Positions 25,255 to 34,778 are shown, numbered from the stretch's first letter. The stretch: 54,526 nt of DNA from Planctomyces sp. (GCA_005778225.1 SXPC01000120.1:1-54526), one strand, 5' to 3'. A program made the numbers and translations. Notes: generated by a model not told the origin, from the letters alone.

Positions 25255-26955
25255 TTATCCCAGTCGATATTTCGCCGCCATTGGCATCCTTCTGCCAACG
25301 CCAAATGCCTTTGGTGTCAACTTAATCCCCGGTGGCATCTGGCGTCGTTTGAATTCGTTCTGGTCGAGCTTGCGTAGAACCCATTGCACAATCTGCGGAT
25401 CGAAATCTTCATAGAGATCTTCCGCAGAGGCATCGTCTTCGATCAACGCTTCGAGAATGCCATCGAGAATCGGATATGGCGGTAAGGAGTCCTGGTCGAA
25501 CTGATTCGGTGCCAGTTCTGCACTTGGCGGCTTGGTCAGAATGTTCTCCGGAATGACCGGCTTGCCTTCGCGGACCTTGTTGACATATTCGCAGACAGCG
25601 TAAACGTCCTTCTTAAATAGATCGCTCAAGACCGCAAATCCCCCCGCCATATCGCCATAGAGGGTGCAATAACCCACGGCCAGTTCGCTCTTGTTCCCCG
25701 TCGCCAGCGCCAGCCAGTTATGCCGGTTGCTGCGAATCATGACGAGAGCACCACGAATCCTCGCCTGCAGGTTCTGATCCGCCAGCCCACCCGGATTGGA
25801 CGAGAGGTCTTCACTGACAACCTGGGCCCCTTCATAGGCTTGATGAATCTCATCGATCTTGATGAGGTGCGCATCGAGCCCGAGGTTGTCGGCCAGCTTT
25901 TGTGCATCAATAATCGAGTGATCGCTGCTGTGACGCGATGGCATCATGAGTCCATGCACATGCTCAGGGCCGACTGCCTGAGCAGCAATATAAGCAGCGA
26001 GGGCCGAATCGACTCCGCCGGAGAGGCCCAGCACGCAGTCCGTGAAACCCGTTTTCCTGGCATAATCACGAAGCCCCAGCATGACCGCATCGAGCAGGTC
26101 CGCTTCGCGTGGATACGACTCGCGTGGCGTATGCATTGTCGGCAGCTGGTCGGTGTCGAGAATCTCGACGGCCGTCGCGAAGCGAGACATGACCAGAGCC
26201 GTTGTGCCTTGGGCGTTGAGGACGAAGCTCTGCCCATCAAAGACAAGATCATCATGTCCGCCAATCTGATTGACGAAGACAAACGGCTTGCCGAATTTCG
26301 CGACGTGTCGTCGCGCGAGGCCAATCCGTCTTTCCAGTTTCTCGACTTCAAACGGGCTGGCGGAGATGTTGATCAACAGGTCGACACCCTGCTCGCCGAG
26401 CGCTGCGACTGGATCGGTCTGCGGCGTATTCCCCAGGTGATAGTTGGTCTCGGGTTCGCCGTACCAGGCGTCTTCGCAGATATGGACGCCGAGTTTCAAG
26501 CCGCGGAATTCCATCGGCGAAACCGACTCTGCTGACGCAAAGTAACGTCGTTCATCGAAGACGTCATAGTTCGGCAGCAAGGTCTTATGAACCGTCGCGA
26601 CCACTTTCCCGCCATGGAGCAGACTGGCAGCGTTGGCGGGATACGTCCCATTGACGTTCCACCAGGTCGGGTGACCGACAATCAACCCCATGTCAGCGGG
26701 AAGCAGTGACGCCAGTTCCTCCACTGCCCGATCACAGGCGGCGACGAAGCCGTCTCGCAACAGGTAATCCTTCGGCGGATAGGCGCAGATCGCCAGTTCC
26801 GTACAGATTGCCAATTCCGCGCCTCGGCCATGCGCCTCCAAAGCGCCTTCCAAAATCAGATCACGATTGCCAACGAGGTCACCCACGGTGAAATTCAGCT
26901 GCAGCAAAGCCAGACGCACAGAGTTGGTCACTTTCGATACGATGGGAAAATCCAT
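25255..26955 (-). CDS. nadE: Glutamine-dependent NAD+ synthetase
   Basis: Makes NAD+ from deamido-NAD, using glutamine-derived ammonia. The 566-residue protein has an N-terminal nitrilase-type glutaminase domain with the Glu ([16 protein letters not shown]), Lys ([18 protein letters not shown]) and Cys ([10 protein letters not shown]) triad. The C-terminal synthetase domain has the PP-loop [15 protein letters not shown] (about 307-321) and [23 protein letters not shown]. All catalytic residues are present and length is normal. It appears to be transcribed alone, with a family C element upstream and a family A element downstream. Confidence 0.97.
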   Translation of the reverse strand: MDFPIVSKVTNSVRLALLQLNFTVGDLVGNRDLILEGALEAHGRGAELAICTELAICAYPPKDYLLRDGFVAACDRAVEELASLLPADMGLIVGHPTWWNVNGTYPANAASLLHGGKVVATVHKTLLPNYDVFDERRYFASAESVSPMEFRGLKLGVHICEDAWYGEPETNYHLGNTPQTDPVAALGEQGVDLLINISASPFEVEKLERRIGLARRHVAKFGKPFVFVNQIGGHDDLVFDGQSFVLNAQGTTALVMSRFATAVEILDTDQLPTMHTPRESYPREADLLDAVMLGLRDYARKTGFTDCVLGLSGGVDSALAAYIAAQAVGPEHVHGLMMPSRHSSDHSIIDAQKLADNLGLDAHLIKIDEIHQAYEGAQVVSEDLSSNPGGLADQNLQARIRGALVMIRSNRHNWLALATGNKSELAVGYCTLYGDMAGGFAVLSDLFKKDVYAVCEYVNKVREGKPVIPENILTKPPSAELAPNQFDQDSLPPYPILDGILEALIEDDASAEDLYEDFDPQIVQWVLRKLDQNEFKRRQMPPGIKLTPKAFGVGRRMPMAAKYRLG

Positions 26956-26964
26956 TCAAGGGAA

Positions 26965-27121
26965 GACTGGAACGCAGAGGGAACAGAGGAGAGCAGAGGT
27001 CGCAGAGGAACGGCTTTGATTCTTCTAACCAGATTCCCCGTCGCGCCTTCGTGGCTTTATGTGGAATCGGGATGCCTTCTCCGCGTGCTCTGCTCCCCTC
27101 CGCGAGCTCTGCGTTCCAGTC
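26965..27121. repeat. Long palindromic element upstream of nadE (family C, copy 2)
   Basis: The left arm GACTGGAACGCAGAGGGAAC, then AGAGGAGAGCAGAGG, is mirrored by a right arm ending GAGCTCTGCGTTCCAGTC. It is homologous to the element between fliI and fliJ. It takes up most of the 381-base gap between nadE and the next gene; the remainder (27122-27336) shows no recognisable feature. Confidence 0.85.
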
Positions 27122-27336
27122 TTCTCTTATTCTTCCAGCCACTACAATCATAACAAGCAGGAAACCCTTGCGAACCCGCACGGAGCAAAATCGAGGTGTG
27201 ACAGTGAAGTGAAATCTCTGGCTGCCCGATGAAAAAGAAGGACGCTCAAGACGGGCCGACGACGCGCGCACTTTGACAACCCTGATCCTCATTTAGACCG
27301 TCTGAAACGTTCGGCCCAGGAAAGGCAGGACAAACC

Positions 27337-27708
27337 GTGCACTCTCGACAGCCTCAAAGCCCCTCAGCCGGCAGACAGCCCGTCACGCACCCGCTTGTTT
27401 TTGTGATCAGTGCCTTTCTTATCGGCCTGGGCCTGGGTGACGCCGGATTCATCGGCAATATTCCTGTGATCCTGGCGGGCGGGACCTGCGGCGTGATCAC
27501 ATTCCTGTTCCTGGAAAGCATTAACCGTAAAGAACAGACTATCATCCAGGATCAGGCTTTGCAGGAAGCTGAAAAACAAATGTCGGTCCGCCTCAACCGC
27601 CACGTCCGTCAGGGTCAGCCCTCAAAACCGCCTCAACACTTGCAAGCCCCTCACTACGGCAAGTCACTCATCCGCTCTCCGCTATCGCTGAAACGAACAT
27701 CGCGCTGA
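27337..27708 (+). CDS. Small membrane protein of unknown function
   Basis: Possible 123-residue protein from a GTG start. Residues about 18-62 contain two hydrophobic segments separated by a short loop (PLVFVISAFLIGLGLGDAGF and NIPVILAGGTCGVITFLFLE), then a basic, polar tail. The composition looks like a real membrane protein and AGG lies near the expected ribosome-binding position, but I do not recognise the family and the start is uncertain. A family B palindrome begins five bases after its stop. Confidence 0.5.
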   Translation: MHSRQPQSPSAGRQPVTHPLVFVISAFLIGLGLGDAGFIGNIPVILAGGTCGVITFLFLESINRKEQTIIQDQALQEAEKQMSVRLNRHVRQGQPSKPPQHLQAPHYGKSLIRSPLSLKRTSR

Positions 27709-27713
27709 AAAAT

Positions 27714-27807
27714 GGGTGGCTGGGGTCAGGCTTTCTAGCTGACCCCAGTTCATTCGCTATCGGACGCCCATTCTGGGGTCAGCTATCGATCCTGACCCCA
27801 GCCACCC
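27714..27807. repeat. Palindromic element with CTGGGGTCAG units (family B, copy 1)
   Basis: GGGTGGCTGGGGTCAGG at the left is mirrored by CCTGACCCCAGCCACCC at the right, with an inner pair GCTGACCCCAG and CTGGGGTCAGC. Other copies are at 31498-31591 and 34779-34872. The whole folds as a two-tier hairpin. Confidence 0.92.
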
Positions 27808-27954
27808 GCTATGCGTGATCGCAGAAAATCGCATTCGTCCGCTTAGGTGGCTTTTCAGTCGTCTACCAGACGCGATAAACTGAAGGATGCCGGCGCATCG
27901 GAAGGTGCCGGAGCACGTCTGTTTTTGTCTGCCTTGAGCGTGGGAGTGCTCACC

Positions 27955-28881
27955 ATGAAACTGATTTCCAATCATCCGCTTTGGGCGCAACTGGCTTCCA
28001 TTTGTGTCGCCATCATCGCGACCCTTATGCCAGTAGCCGCCTTCGCGCAAAGCAAAGACGTTGTCGCGACTGTCGATGGCGTCAAGATCACCGCAGGTGA
28101 TATCGACACCTATTGCAAAATCATGAAGATCGACGCCCCGTCTGCGGATACTCGAAACACGATCCGGGAAACGCTCATCGACCGCATGCTGCTGGAGAAG
28201 TTTCTCAAAGAGAAAAAAGCGGTCCCGGACCAGGCCGTGCTCGACCAGCAGATGGGTGCCTTCGTCAGCGTCGCTGACCATACCAAACAGCCTCTCGAAG
28301 AACTTCTCGCAAAACGTGGCCTGACCACCGCCGAACTCGAACGCTTTTTGTCTGTGGACCTCAAGTGGCTGAACTTCGCCCAGAAAACAATCACTCCCCA
28401 GCAAGTCAAAATCTACTTCGAGCAGAACAAGAACCGCTTTGACGGCACTCGCGTCACTGCGCGTCAAATCTTCTGGAAGCTGCCTCAACCAATGAGCGAC
28501 GAAGCCCTGCAGAAAAAACTCCTGGCCGCGACCGCCGTCCGTGATCAGATCAACAAAGGGGAAATCACCTTCGAAGACGCCGCCAAAACGATCTCCGAGT
28601 CCCCCAGCGGCAAGATCAATGGCGGACTGATGGAAGACGTCGCCTACTTCGGCGCCATGCCGACGGTGATTACCCAGATCGCCTTTGCGACCCGTGAGGG
28701 CGAACTTAGCCAGCCCTTCGTCACGCCGTTTGGAATTCACGTTCTGAAAGTTGAAAAGATCAAGGTCGGCACCTTCTCTCTCGACGACGCCTATCCTCTC
28801 GTCTTCGAACGCATGAGCCAGACGCTGCGCGAGAACACCGTCCTCCAACTTCGCAAAGATGCCATGATCGAGCGGAAGTAA
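27955..28881 (+). CDS. Peptidyl-prolyl isomerase, parvulin/SurA-like, exported
   Basis: I start at the ATG at 27955 because it gives a signal peptide (MKLISNHPLWAQLASICVAI... cut at AFA-QS); an open frame runs 36 codons further upstream into repeat DNA. The 308-residue protein has a SurA-type N-terminal helical region (KDVVATVDGVKITAGDIDTY, IRETLIDRMLLEKFLKEKKA) and a rotamase domain at about 160-265 (ARQIFWKLPQPMSDEALQKK through SQPFVTPFGIHVLKVEKIKV). It would act as a foldase outside the cytoplasm. The last part is a charged helix. Confidence 0.85.
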   Translation: MKLISNHPLWAQLASICVAIIATLMPVAAFAQSKDVVATVDGVKITAGDIDTYCKIMKIDAPSADTRNTIRETLIDRMLLEKFLKEKKAVPDQAVLDQQMGAFVSVADHTKQPLEELLAKRGLTTAELERFLSVDLKWLNFAQKTITPQQVKIYFEQNKNRFDGTRVTARQIFWKLPQPMSDEALQKKLLAATAVRDQINKGEITFEDAAKTISESPSGKINGGLMEDVAYFGAMPTVITQIAFATREGELSQPFVTPFGIHVLKVEKIKVGTFSLDDAYPLVFERMSQTLRENTVLQLRKDAMIERK

Positions 28882-28922
28882 ACGCCGATCTTAATTGTCG
28901 AAATCAAAGTTGTTCGCACATT

Positions 28923-28945
28923 GCCCCCCGTCATTGACGGGGGGC
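28923..28945. repeat. GC-rich hairpin between the foldase gene and truD (family O)
   Basis: GCCCCCCGTCA-T-TGACGGGGGGC is a perfect palindrome, followed by TAAATA. A related hairpin with the same flank inverted is at 45064-45092. Confidence 0.8.
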
Positions 28946-28958
28946 TAAATATCTAGGA

Positions 28959-30038
28959 ATGCTCAACGTGATCGGCGATCTTCAGCCTGCAACCATGATT
29001 CCGCTGGGCGAAACAAAGCAGGGCCCTGATGCTCGCTTCGTCGGGACGATCAAAGAGCAGATCGAAGACTTCATCGTCGAAGAGATCCCGGCCTATGAGC
29101 CGATGGGTGGCGATGGCGAACACCTCTTTCTCTGGGTCGAAAAGCGGGACCTTTCCGCAGAACAGCTGATGCAGCACTTCTCCCGCACGCTGCGCCTGCG
29201 ACGCGAAGACATCGGCATGGCCGGCCTCAAAGACAAGAAAGGGATCACGCGTCAGTACATCTCCGTTCCCAAACTCGTTTCGCCGAGTGTCCCGGAACTC
29301 AACAACGAGCAGGTGACGATCCTCAAGTCGATGGTCCACCGCAACAAACTCAAGACGGGCCACCTCCTCGGCAACCGCTTCGACATCCTCATCCGCACCA
29401 GCGATCCCGATGCACCAGCGAAGGCAGAACGGGTCGCTCAGATGATTCGCGACTTCGGCGTCCCCAACTACTACGGCGAGCAACGCTTTGGCAAGGACAA
29501 CGAGACGCTCATCCTCGGCTATCGACTGCTCACCGGTGACGCGAACGTCAAAGAGATCCCTTTCGAGCGACGACGCTTCCTGTTGAGGCTGGCCCTCTCG
29601 TCCGTCCAGTCTGATCTCTTCAACCGCATCCTGCTGGAACGACTCCAATCCGACGAACTGCACCGCGTTCTCGATGGGGACGTCATGCAGAAACTCGACT
29701 CCGGCGGCGTCTTCACCGACGACAACACCGAACTCCTGCAACGCCGTTTCGAGACGCGCGAGATCGTCATGACAGGCCCGATGTACGGCCCGAAGATGTT
29801 CCAGCCGAAAAGCGCTGTTCTCGAAAAAGAACAAGCCCTGCTCGACCGCATGCAGATCAAGCGAGAACTCTTCCAGGAGTACCGCGTCACCCCCGGCACC
29901 CGACGCGCCTTACTCATGTACCCCGGCGAACTCGAAATCGAACCCCAACCCGCAGGCATCCGCGTCCGCTTCTCGCTCCCCTCCGGCAGCTACGCGACGA
30001 TCGTCCTCGCCGAGTTTGCCAAACAAATCGATGCCTGA
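28959..30038 (+). CDS. truD: tRNA pseudouridine(13) synthase TruD
   Basis: Converts U13 of some tRNAs to pseudouridine. The 359-residue protein has the catalytic motif GLKDKKGITRQYISVP (89-104, with Asp92), the FxVEE-type N-terminal motif (DFIVEEIPAYEP), and NYYGEQRFGKDN, which is highly characteristic of TruD. The order and length match the family. The first ATG is used; a weaker internal ATG at codon 13 is also possible. It is followed by a family F repeat, then convergent moaD. Confidence 0.96.
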   Translation: MLNVIGDLQPATMIPLGETKQGPDARFVGTIKEQIEDFIVEEIPAYEPMGGDGEHLFLWVEKRDLSAEQLMQHFSRTLRLRREDIGMAGLKDKKGITRQYISVPKLVSPSVPELNNEQVTILKSMVHRNKLKTGHLLGNRFDILIRTSDPDAPAKAERVAQMIRDFGVPNYYGEQRFGKDNETLILGYRLLTGDANVKEIPFERRRFLLRLALSSVQSDLFNRILLERLQSDELHRVLDGDVMQKLDSGGVFTDDNTELLQRRFETREIVMTGPMYGPKMFQPKSAVLEKEQALLDRMQIKRELFQEYRVTPGTRRALLMYPGELEIEPQPAGIRVRFSLPSGSYATIVLAEFAKQIDA

Positions 30039-30058
30039 GATGGCGGCACCCAGTCGTC

Positions 30059-30110
30059 CTTTCTCCCTTGAGGGGAGAAGGTGGCAGCGCTTCGCTGACG
30101 GATGAGGGTG
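30059..30110. repeat. Family F hairpin after truD (copy 2)
   Basis: CTTTCTCCCTTGAGGGGAGA, then AGGTGGCAGCGCTTCGCTGA, then CGGATGAGGGTG. It is almost identical to the unit at 49265-49316 and related to copies at 19648-19692 and 47810-47882. It lies between convergent truD and moaD. Confidence 0.88.
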
Positions 30111-30165
30111 GGCGATAGGCGGCCACAGACATCCCTTGCGCGACCAGCGCCGTGCACTCTCTTCG

Positions 30166-30408
30166 TCACCCCCCACTCACCGAGGGAATCATCCCCACCT
30201 CATCCCCCGGCTGAACCAACGCCTCACGCCCCAGATAACTCGTCCCACGCGAAAACATCGCCGACTTCAACAGCCCTGCGATCACAGGATATTCCTCACT
30301 CAACCGAGCTCGCAGCGCATCGACACTGGCGGCTTCTGTCCACACCAACGTAACGCGATCGCTTCCAATCACATCGCGAGCACCAGCGAATAACAAAACC
30401 GTGATCAT
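30166..30408 (-). CDS. MoaD/ThiS-family sulfur-carrier protein
   Basis: A small beta-grasp protein of 80 residues (MITVLLFAGARDVIGSDRVT...) ending in the di-glycine tail VSGG that is adenylated and thiocarboxylated in molybdopterin or thiamine synthesis. The ALVQPGDEVGMIPSVSGG end matches the MoaD pattern more than ThiS. I start at the ATG five bases after AGGAGG; a GTG at 30423 overlapping the upstream stop and an ATG at 30411 are alternatives. It lies directly downstream of the moeB-like gene. I see no moaE in the window. Confidence 0.82.
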   Translation of the reverse strand: MITVLLFAGARDVIGSDRVTLVWTEAASVDALRARLSEEYPVIAGLLKSAMFSRGTSYLGREALVQPGDEVGMIPSVSGG

Positions 30409-30419
30409 CATCTCCTCCT

Positions 30420-31445
30420 TCACTGCCCGACATACCGACTATAAATCCCACGCGCAACGCTGATCTCTTCCGTCCCGCCAATCACCGCACGTCCATCGCC
30501 AAACAGCGTCACCGATGTTCCGTCGTTGAGTGCCAGTTTGACGAGGTAGGGATTGGACGTGACGACCCCCAGCTGCTGCCAGTCTTGTCGAAACTTTTCC
30601 AGCGACAACTTCGCGCGTGATGATGGCGTGACCTGCACGGCATTGCGTCCGCACAAGACAGCGGAGCGTGCCCCGCGTTGCCCATGCAGCCAGTCACGCT
30701 GACCACCGCTGCATGCAGGACATCCGCCCGCCTCTTTCAATCCGGTCAGATCGATTTTACGAAAGTCGCCACGCCAGACATCCACATGCCAGATGGAAGG
30801 CTTGGAATCATCAAACGTCTTGGTGAGCAGTTGCAGAGCGAGGCTGACTTCGAGAGAACCGATGACGTGCACTGCCGGCGCAATGACCCCCGCAGTGTCG
30901 CACGTGAGCGCTGTCCCGGGATCAGGTTCCTCCGGCAGGATGCAGCGGTAGCAGGGGGTCTTGCCGGGCACGATGGCCATCACCTGGCCGTAGCTGCCGA
31001 TGCAGCCGCCGTGGACCCAGGGGATGTTTTTTTCCAGAGACCAGTCGTTGAGCAGGAAGCGAGTCTCGTAATTGTCGGTCCCGTCGACAATGAGGTCGAC
31101 ATCCGCTGCGAGTTCACGAATCGTCTCGCTGGTGATATCGCCGACGATCCCTTCGATGATGATCTCAGAATTGACCCGTCGAAGTTTCTCAGAGGCAGCG
31201 ATCGCTTTGGGGGTCTGCTGGCGGACATCGTCTTCATCGAACAGCATCTGACGCTGCAGGTTGGTGATGTCGACAAAGTCCCGATCAACGATCCGAACGA
31301 CCCCGACTCCTGCGCGGACCAGCTGATCGGCAATGACCGACCCGAGCGCCCCACACCCACACACCAGGACCCTCGCGTGTTGAATCGCGCGCTGCCCCGC
31401 TTCACCAATGGGAGCAAACAACTGCTGCTTGTGATAGCGATTCAT
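30420..31445 (-). CDS. MoeB/ThiF-family adenylyltransferase
   Basis: E1-like enzyme that adenylates the C-terminal glycine of a MoaD/ThiS carrier. The 341-residue protein has the nucleotide-binding GCGALGS (30-36), the LQRQMLFDEDD segment, DGTDNYETRF, the zinc cysteines CYRC (165-168) and CPAC (242-245), and the TCDTAGV motif with Cys182. A C-terminal extension of about 80 residues (after 260) is not the rhodanese domain of some homologues; it has no rhodanese active-site loop that I can see. It is placed directly upstream of the carrier gene, with one promoter likely serving both. Confidence 0.9.
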   Translation of the reverse strand: MNRYHKQQLFAPIGEAGQRAIQHARVLVCGCGALGSVIADQLVRAGVGVVRIVDRDFVDITNLQRQMLFDEDDVRQQTPKAIAASEKLRRVNSEIIIEGIVGDITSETIRELAADVDLIVDGTDNYETRFLLNDWSLEKNIPWVHGGCIGSYGQVMAIVPGKTPCYRCILPEEPDPGTALTCDTAGVIAPAVHVIGSLEVSLALQLLTKTFDDSKPSIWHVDVWRGDFRKIDLTGLKEAGGCPACSGGQRDWLHGQRGARSAVLCGRNAVQVTPSSRAKLSLEKFRQDWQQLGVVTSNPYLVKLALNDGTSVTLFGDGRAVIGGTEEISVARGIYSRYVGQ

Positions 31446-31449
31446 AGAA

Positions 31450-31478
31450 GCGAGCGGGGAGTGTGAACTCCCTGTCTT
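31450..31478. repeat. Family N hairpin just before the moeB-like gene
   Basis: GCGAGCGGGGAGTGTGAACT followed by CCCTGTCTT, the reverse complement of the family unit. In the stem an A-T pair replaces the G-C pair found in the other two copies, a compensated change. It ends only a few bases before the gene's start, where the leader would be. Confidence 0.82.
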
Positions 31479-31497
31479 TGGTTTGAGTACTCATCTG

Positions 31498-31591
31498 GGG
31501 TGGCTGGGGTCAGGTTCGTTAGCTGACCCCAGTTCATTCGCCGTTGGACGCACATTCTGGGGTCCGCTAACAACCCTGACCCCAGCCGCCC
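31498..31591. repeat. Family B palindrome after the dsbD gene (copy 2)
   Basis: GGGTGGCTGGGGTCAGG at the left, CCTGACCCCAGCCGCCCGG at the right, inner pair as in copy 1. It lies seven bases past the stop of the dsbD-like gene and upstream of the moeB-like gene. Confidence 0.9.
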
Positions 31592-31598
31592 GGACACC

Positions 31599-34181
31599 TC
31601 AGCGAACCGATTCCACGGAGGTCGTCATCGCGACGTCCTTGGTTTCCCAGCGGGCCAGGCCTTTTTCAATGAATTGGATAAAGGCCTGAGGATCGCCGTT
31701 ATATCCGGCTGTTCGTGAGAGAATCTTTCCTTCAGGTGTTGCGATCACATAAGCTGGCAGACTCACGTCGCCGAACCACTCCGATTGAAGTTTCATGTTG
31801 AATGAAACCAGTTTCTTGATTTTGGCAGTGTCGTAAATCCCAGGAACGGTGTCCGTGAAAAGTTGTGCCCGGACGAACTTTTGCATCTGTGCCACGACTT
31901 CCGGTTTCGAGAGAACGGACTTCTCCATACGTCTGCAGTTCACACAATTAACGCCGGTAAAGTCTAGCAGCATCAGCTTGTTGTTCGCCTTGGCATATGC
32001 GGCAGCAGCTTCGTAGTCGAGAGCGAATTCCAATCCATGGTGAACTAGATAAGGACCTAGTTCTTCGGGGACTTCAGGTCCTTCAGCGACGTGAGTTGTT
32101 CCCCCCGATACGGCTTCCTTTTCAAATTCGAACACAGGTGGTGCAAACGCTTCGACAACCATCCATGCGATACCTGTCGGCTTTTTCGGCGACAATGTTC
32201 CTTGAGCGAGAAATGCACCGAACGTCAGGAACATTAAGGCAACGCCGAACTTCATCACAGAGATCTGCTGAGTCGGCATGTCGTGAGGTAGTCGGAACAT
32301 GCCGAGCAGGTAAAAGCCAGCGACAAACGAAAGGACCATCCAGATTGACATGACAACTGCAAAATCCAAAATGATCGGCTGGCCAAACAGCATGTTATCT
32401 GCAACAGAAAGGAACTTCAGTGCGAATGCCAATTCCAACAGTCCCAAGATGACTTTGACATTGTTCATCCAACCGCCACTCTTCGGCAGCGAAGTCAAAT
32501 AGCTCGGGAACAAAGCCAAAAAGAAGAACGGCATAGCGAAAGCCGTCGAAAACGTCAGCATTCCGAGAATTGGCCAGAAAAAGTCTCCACGGGCTGCGTA
32601 AACCAAGAGAAGACCAACGAATCCGAAGGTGCAGGTAAACGAAACAAGTGTGAATGAGAGTGCCATGAATAGGACTCCCAGGACGCCTCCCTTACCTTCG
32701 CGCTGAGCTGAAAAGTTCAACATGGACGATGGGATACGAATCTCGAACATTCCCAGAAGGTTAAATGCGAAGATGATCAGGAAAGTTGCCATCGCGATGT
32801 TCAGCCAACTGCTGTTGGCCATCGCGGTCAGCGCGGTAGCACCAAAGAATGCAGCAGCAATAATTCCAAGTACAGTGAACCCGCCGATGATTCCCAGGCA
32901 ATAGACTGATGCCAGGAAGACCGGATTACCTTGCTTCTTCTCTGCTTTTTTCAGGAAAAAGCTGATTGTGACCGGAATCATTGGAAATACACAAGGTGTC
33001 AGCAGCGCCACCCATCCAGCCAGAAACGCCGTAACCAGAAAAGGTATCAGTCCTTCTGCTCCCAGATCTTTCGGGACATCGTTATCACCCGCAGCTTCTT
33101 CTGTCGGCGTTTCCGTTGTGGTAACGGCAACCTCTTCCTTACTGCCACTCGGTGCAGTCGCGGAAACAACCCCTGCCTGGAAACTGAAGGCTGAGTTCAC
33201 ACACTTTGTTTCGTTGCAGATCTGGAATTTGACGGAGCCGCGGGCGCCGACTTCGTCAACTTTTGCGCCGGGTTGTTTTGTGAGCCACGTTGTCCAGATG
33301 ATGGTGCCTTCGTGGATCTTCTGGACGATGGAAGGATCATCGTCAAAAGGCTTGTGCTCATGAAACGATTCACTGGGCTGGAAGACCCCATCGACAGCTT
33401 TGAGACCGTTGAGTGTTAACGGACCAAACGTTGTAGGCAGTCCGACCATGGCAGGGTCCTGGGTGGTCGCGAAGATGTGATACCCGGGTTTGACTTTGGC
33501 GGTCACCGAAAGCAGGAATCTTTCTGAATTGACAGATTTGAGGACGACGGCAAACTCGGCAGGAAGATCGGAGAGTGCTTTGACGGGGGACGACGGATCG
33601 ATTTCGATCTTGCCCTCAAACGTCACGCCCTGAACAGACTTTTCGATCATCTCGCCACTGGCGACTGTCAGCTTGGTTTCGAATTCCTGATCGAATGGCT
33701 TACAGGAACTCTCGTCGCACATCTGGAAAGTGACGCTGCCCTGCAGAGAAACTTCTGTCTGTCCTGGTAGAACCTGAAATTTCCGGGTCCACGTCACATG
33801 ATCAAAAAACTTCTCGAGGTTCTGCTCGAAGGTTTCGTCATAGGCGATTTTTGGCTCATGATCGGCTTTGTAACCGTCCGACGTCTCCGCCAGCCCTTTG
33901 AGGGTGGCCAGATTCACTTTCGTCGCTGCCCCAAACGAGGGATTCATCGAATAGATGTAACTGCCATCCGGGATCTTAAAAGAGATCTCCAGCGTCACGA
34001 TGTTCGGTTGAGCAGGATCTGCTTTCAGCGTGGACGTCATCGTCGGTTTGCTGGACTTCTGTGTCAGCGAGCCGAATCCAAAATCGTCGCCGCCGAACAG
34101 ATCCTGAGCCGAACTGCCAGAAGCCAAGCCTGACAACAACGCCAGACTCATCACCACGCACAAAAACTGTCGCATAGTCAC
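31599..34181 (-). CDS. DsbD-family thiol:disulfide interchange protein with duplicated N-terminal domain
   Basis: Moves electrons from the cytoplasm across the membrane to periplasmic thiol proteins. The 860-residue protein has a signal peptide (about 1-25, cut near SSA-QD), two DsbD-alpha-like domains in tandem with similar cysteine motifs (CDESSC 155-160; CNETKC 322-327), and eight or so membrane helices at 378-665 with GWVALLTPCVFPMIPVTISF and Cys517. A C-terminal thioredoxin fold follows, with CVNC at 746-749 (LLDFTGVNCVNCRRMEKSVL). E. coli DsbD has one alpha domain and about 565 residues, so this is a longer form. Partner proteins are not evident nearby. Confidence 0.9.
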   Translation of the reverse strand: MTMRQFLCVVMSLALLSGLASGSSAQDLFGGDDFGFGSLTQKSSKPTMTSTLKADPAQPNIVTLEISFKIPDGSYIYSMNPSFGAATKVNLATLKGLAETSDGYKADHEPKIAYDETFEQNLEKFFDHVTWTRKFQVLPGQTEVSLQGSVTFQMCDESSCKPFDQEFETKLTVASGEMIEKSVQGVTFEGKIEIDPSSPVKALSDLPAEFAVVLKSVNSERFLLSVTAKVKPGYHIFATTQDPAMVGLPTTFGPLTLNGLKAVDGVFQPSESFHEHKPFDDDPSIVQKIHEGTIIWTTWLTKQPGAKVDEVGARGSVKFQICNETKCVNSAFSFQAGVVSATAPSGSKEEVAVTTTETPTEEAAGDNDVPKDLGAEGLIPFLVTAFLAGWVALLTPCVFPMIPVTISFFLKKAEKKQGNPVFLASVYCLGIIGGFTVLGIIAAAFFGATALTAMANSSWLNIAMATFLIIFAFNLLGMFEIRIPSSMLNFSAQREGKGGVLGVLFMALSFTLVSFTCTFGFVGLLLVYAARGDFFWPILGMLTFSTAFAMPFFFLALFPSYLTSLPKSGGWMNNVKVILGLLELAFALKFLSVADNMLFGQPIILDFAVVMSIWMVLSFVAGFYLLGMFRLPHDMPTQQISVMKFGVALMFLTFGAFLAQGTLSPKKPTGIAWMVVEAFAPPVFEFEKEAVSGGTTHVAEGPEVPEELGPYLVHHGLEFALDYEAAAAYAKANNKLMLLDFTGVNCVNCRRMEKSVLSKPEVVAQMQKFVRAQLFTDTVPGIYDTAKIKKLVSFNMKLQSEWFGDVSLPAYVIATPEGKILSRTAGYNGDPQAFIQFIEKGLARWETKDVAMTTSVESVR

Positions 34182-34314
34182 GCCATCTTACCGAAAATAA
34201 AAAATCAACTGCGAGGGTAAAGCTTCCCTGCAGCTTTAATATCAACACGTTAGGAGGTCGTTAGTGTGACCCAATCCTGACATTTTTGCCACCTCAATTT
34301 GCGCAGCCGTCAGG

Positions 34315-34570
34315 TCAGGTGACATTATAATCCAGCCCGTGCTCGATTTGGGTAGCATCTAAAACATCGACATTTGGAAATGATCCAGACTCGCTTGTCT
34401 GTGAAATGTCATTTGTTTGAGGCCAAGTCGCCACAAAGTCTGTCCAGCCGCCATCATGCAGTAATTGAACATAGAAAAGATAGGTAGGCTGCGCAGCTCA
34501 CTGCCTTCGCCACTATTCCACAGAACAAAAAGTCCATGTTGATCCGATTTTGATTTTCCCGCTAAGATAG
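34315..34570 (-). pseudogene. Possible frameshifted gene remnant
   Basis: The 500-base gap upstream of the dsbD-like gene has no intact gene. On the minus strand one frame reads QHGLFVLWNSGEGSELRSL, and after a shift of one base the reading continues PTYLFYVQLLHDGGWTDFVA, through SFPNVDVLDATQIEHGLDYN, to a stop at 34315. The composition is protein-like on both sides and the join is smooth, which suggests a decayed C-terminal fragment. There is no start codon and I do not recognise the parent. The call is tentative. Confidence 0.28.
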
Positions 34571-34778
34571 CTCACTGGCAAGCCTTACAAGGTTGAACCG
34601 CGTAACGACTTGCTGCTGGTGACGTCATCCCGACAGGGCCGTTGGGGGACCGTTTCCAAAATCAGATTTTACACCTTCTGAAGTCATGGACGACGACGTG
34701 ATTCACACACCCCCCTCACGCTCTGACCGTAACGCTCAACGTCAGGACGAGGCTCCGTCCAACACGCTAGTCAACGCC

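Noticed and set aside
27757-28848. Long minus-strand frame opposite the parvulin gene
   Set aside because: The foldase on the plus strand has a signal peptide and family motifs; the opposite frame has none.
28953-29834. Long minus-strand frame opposite truD
   Set aside because: truD is unambiguous, so this is a shadow.
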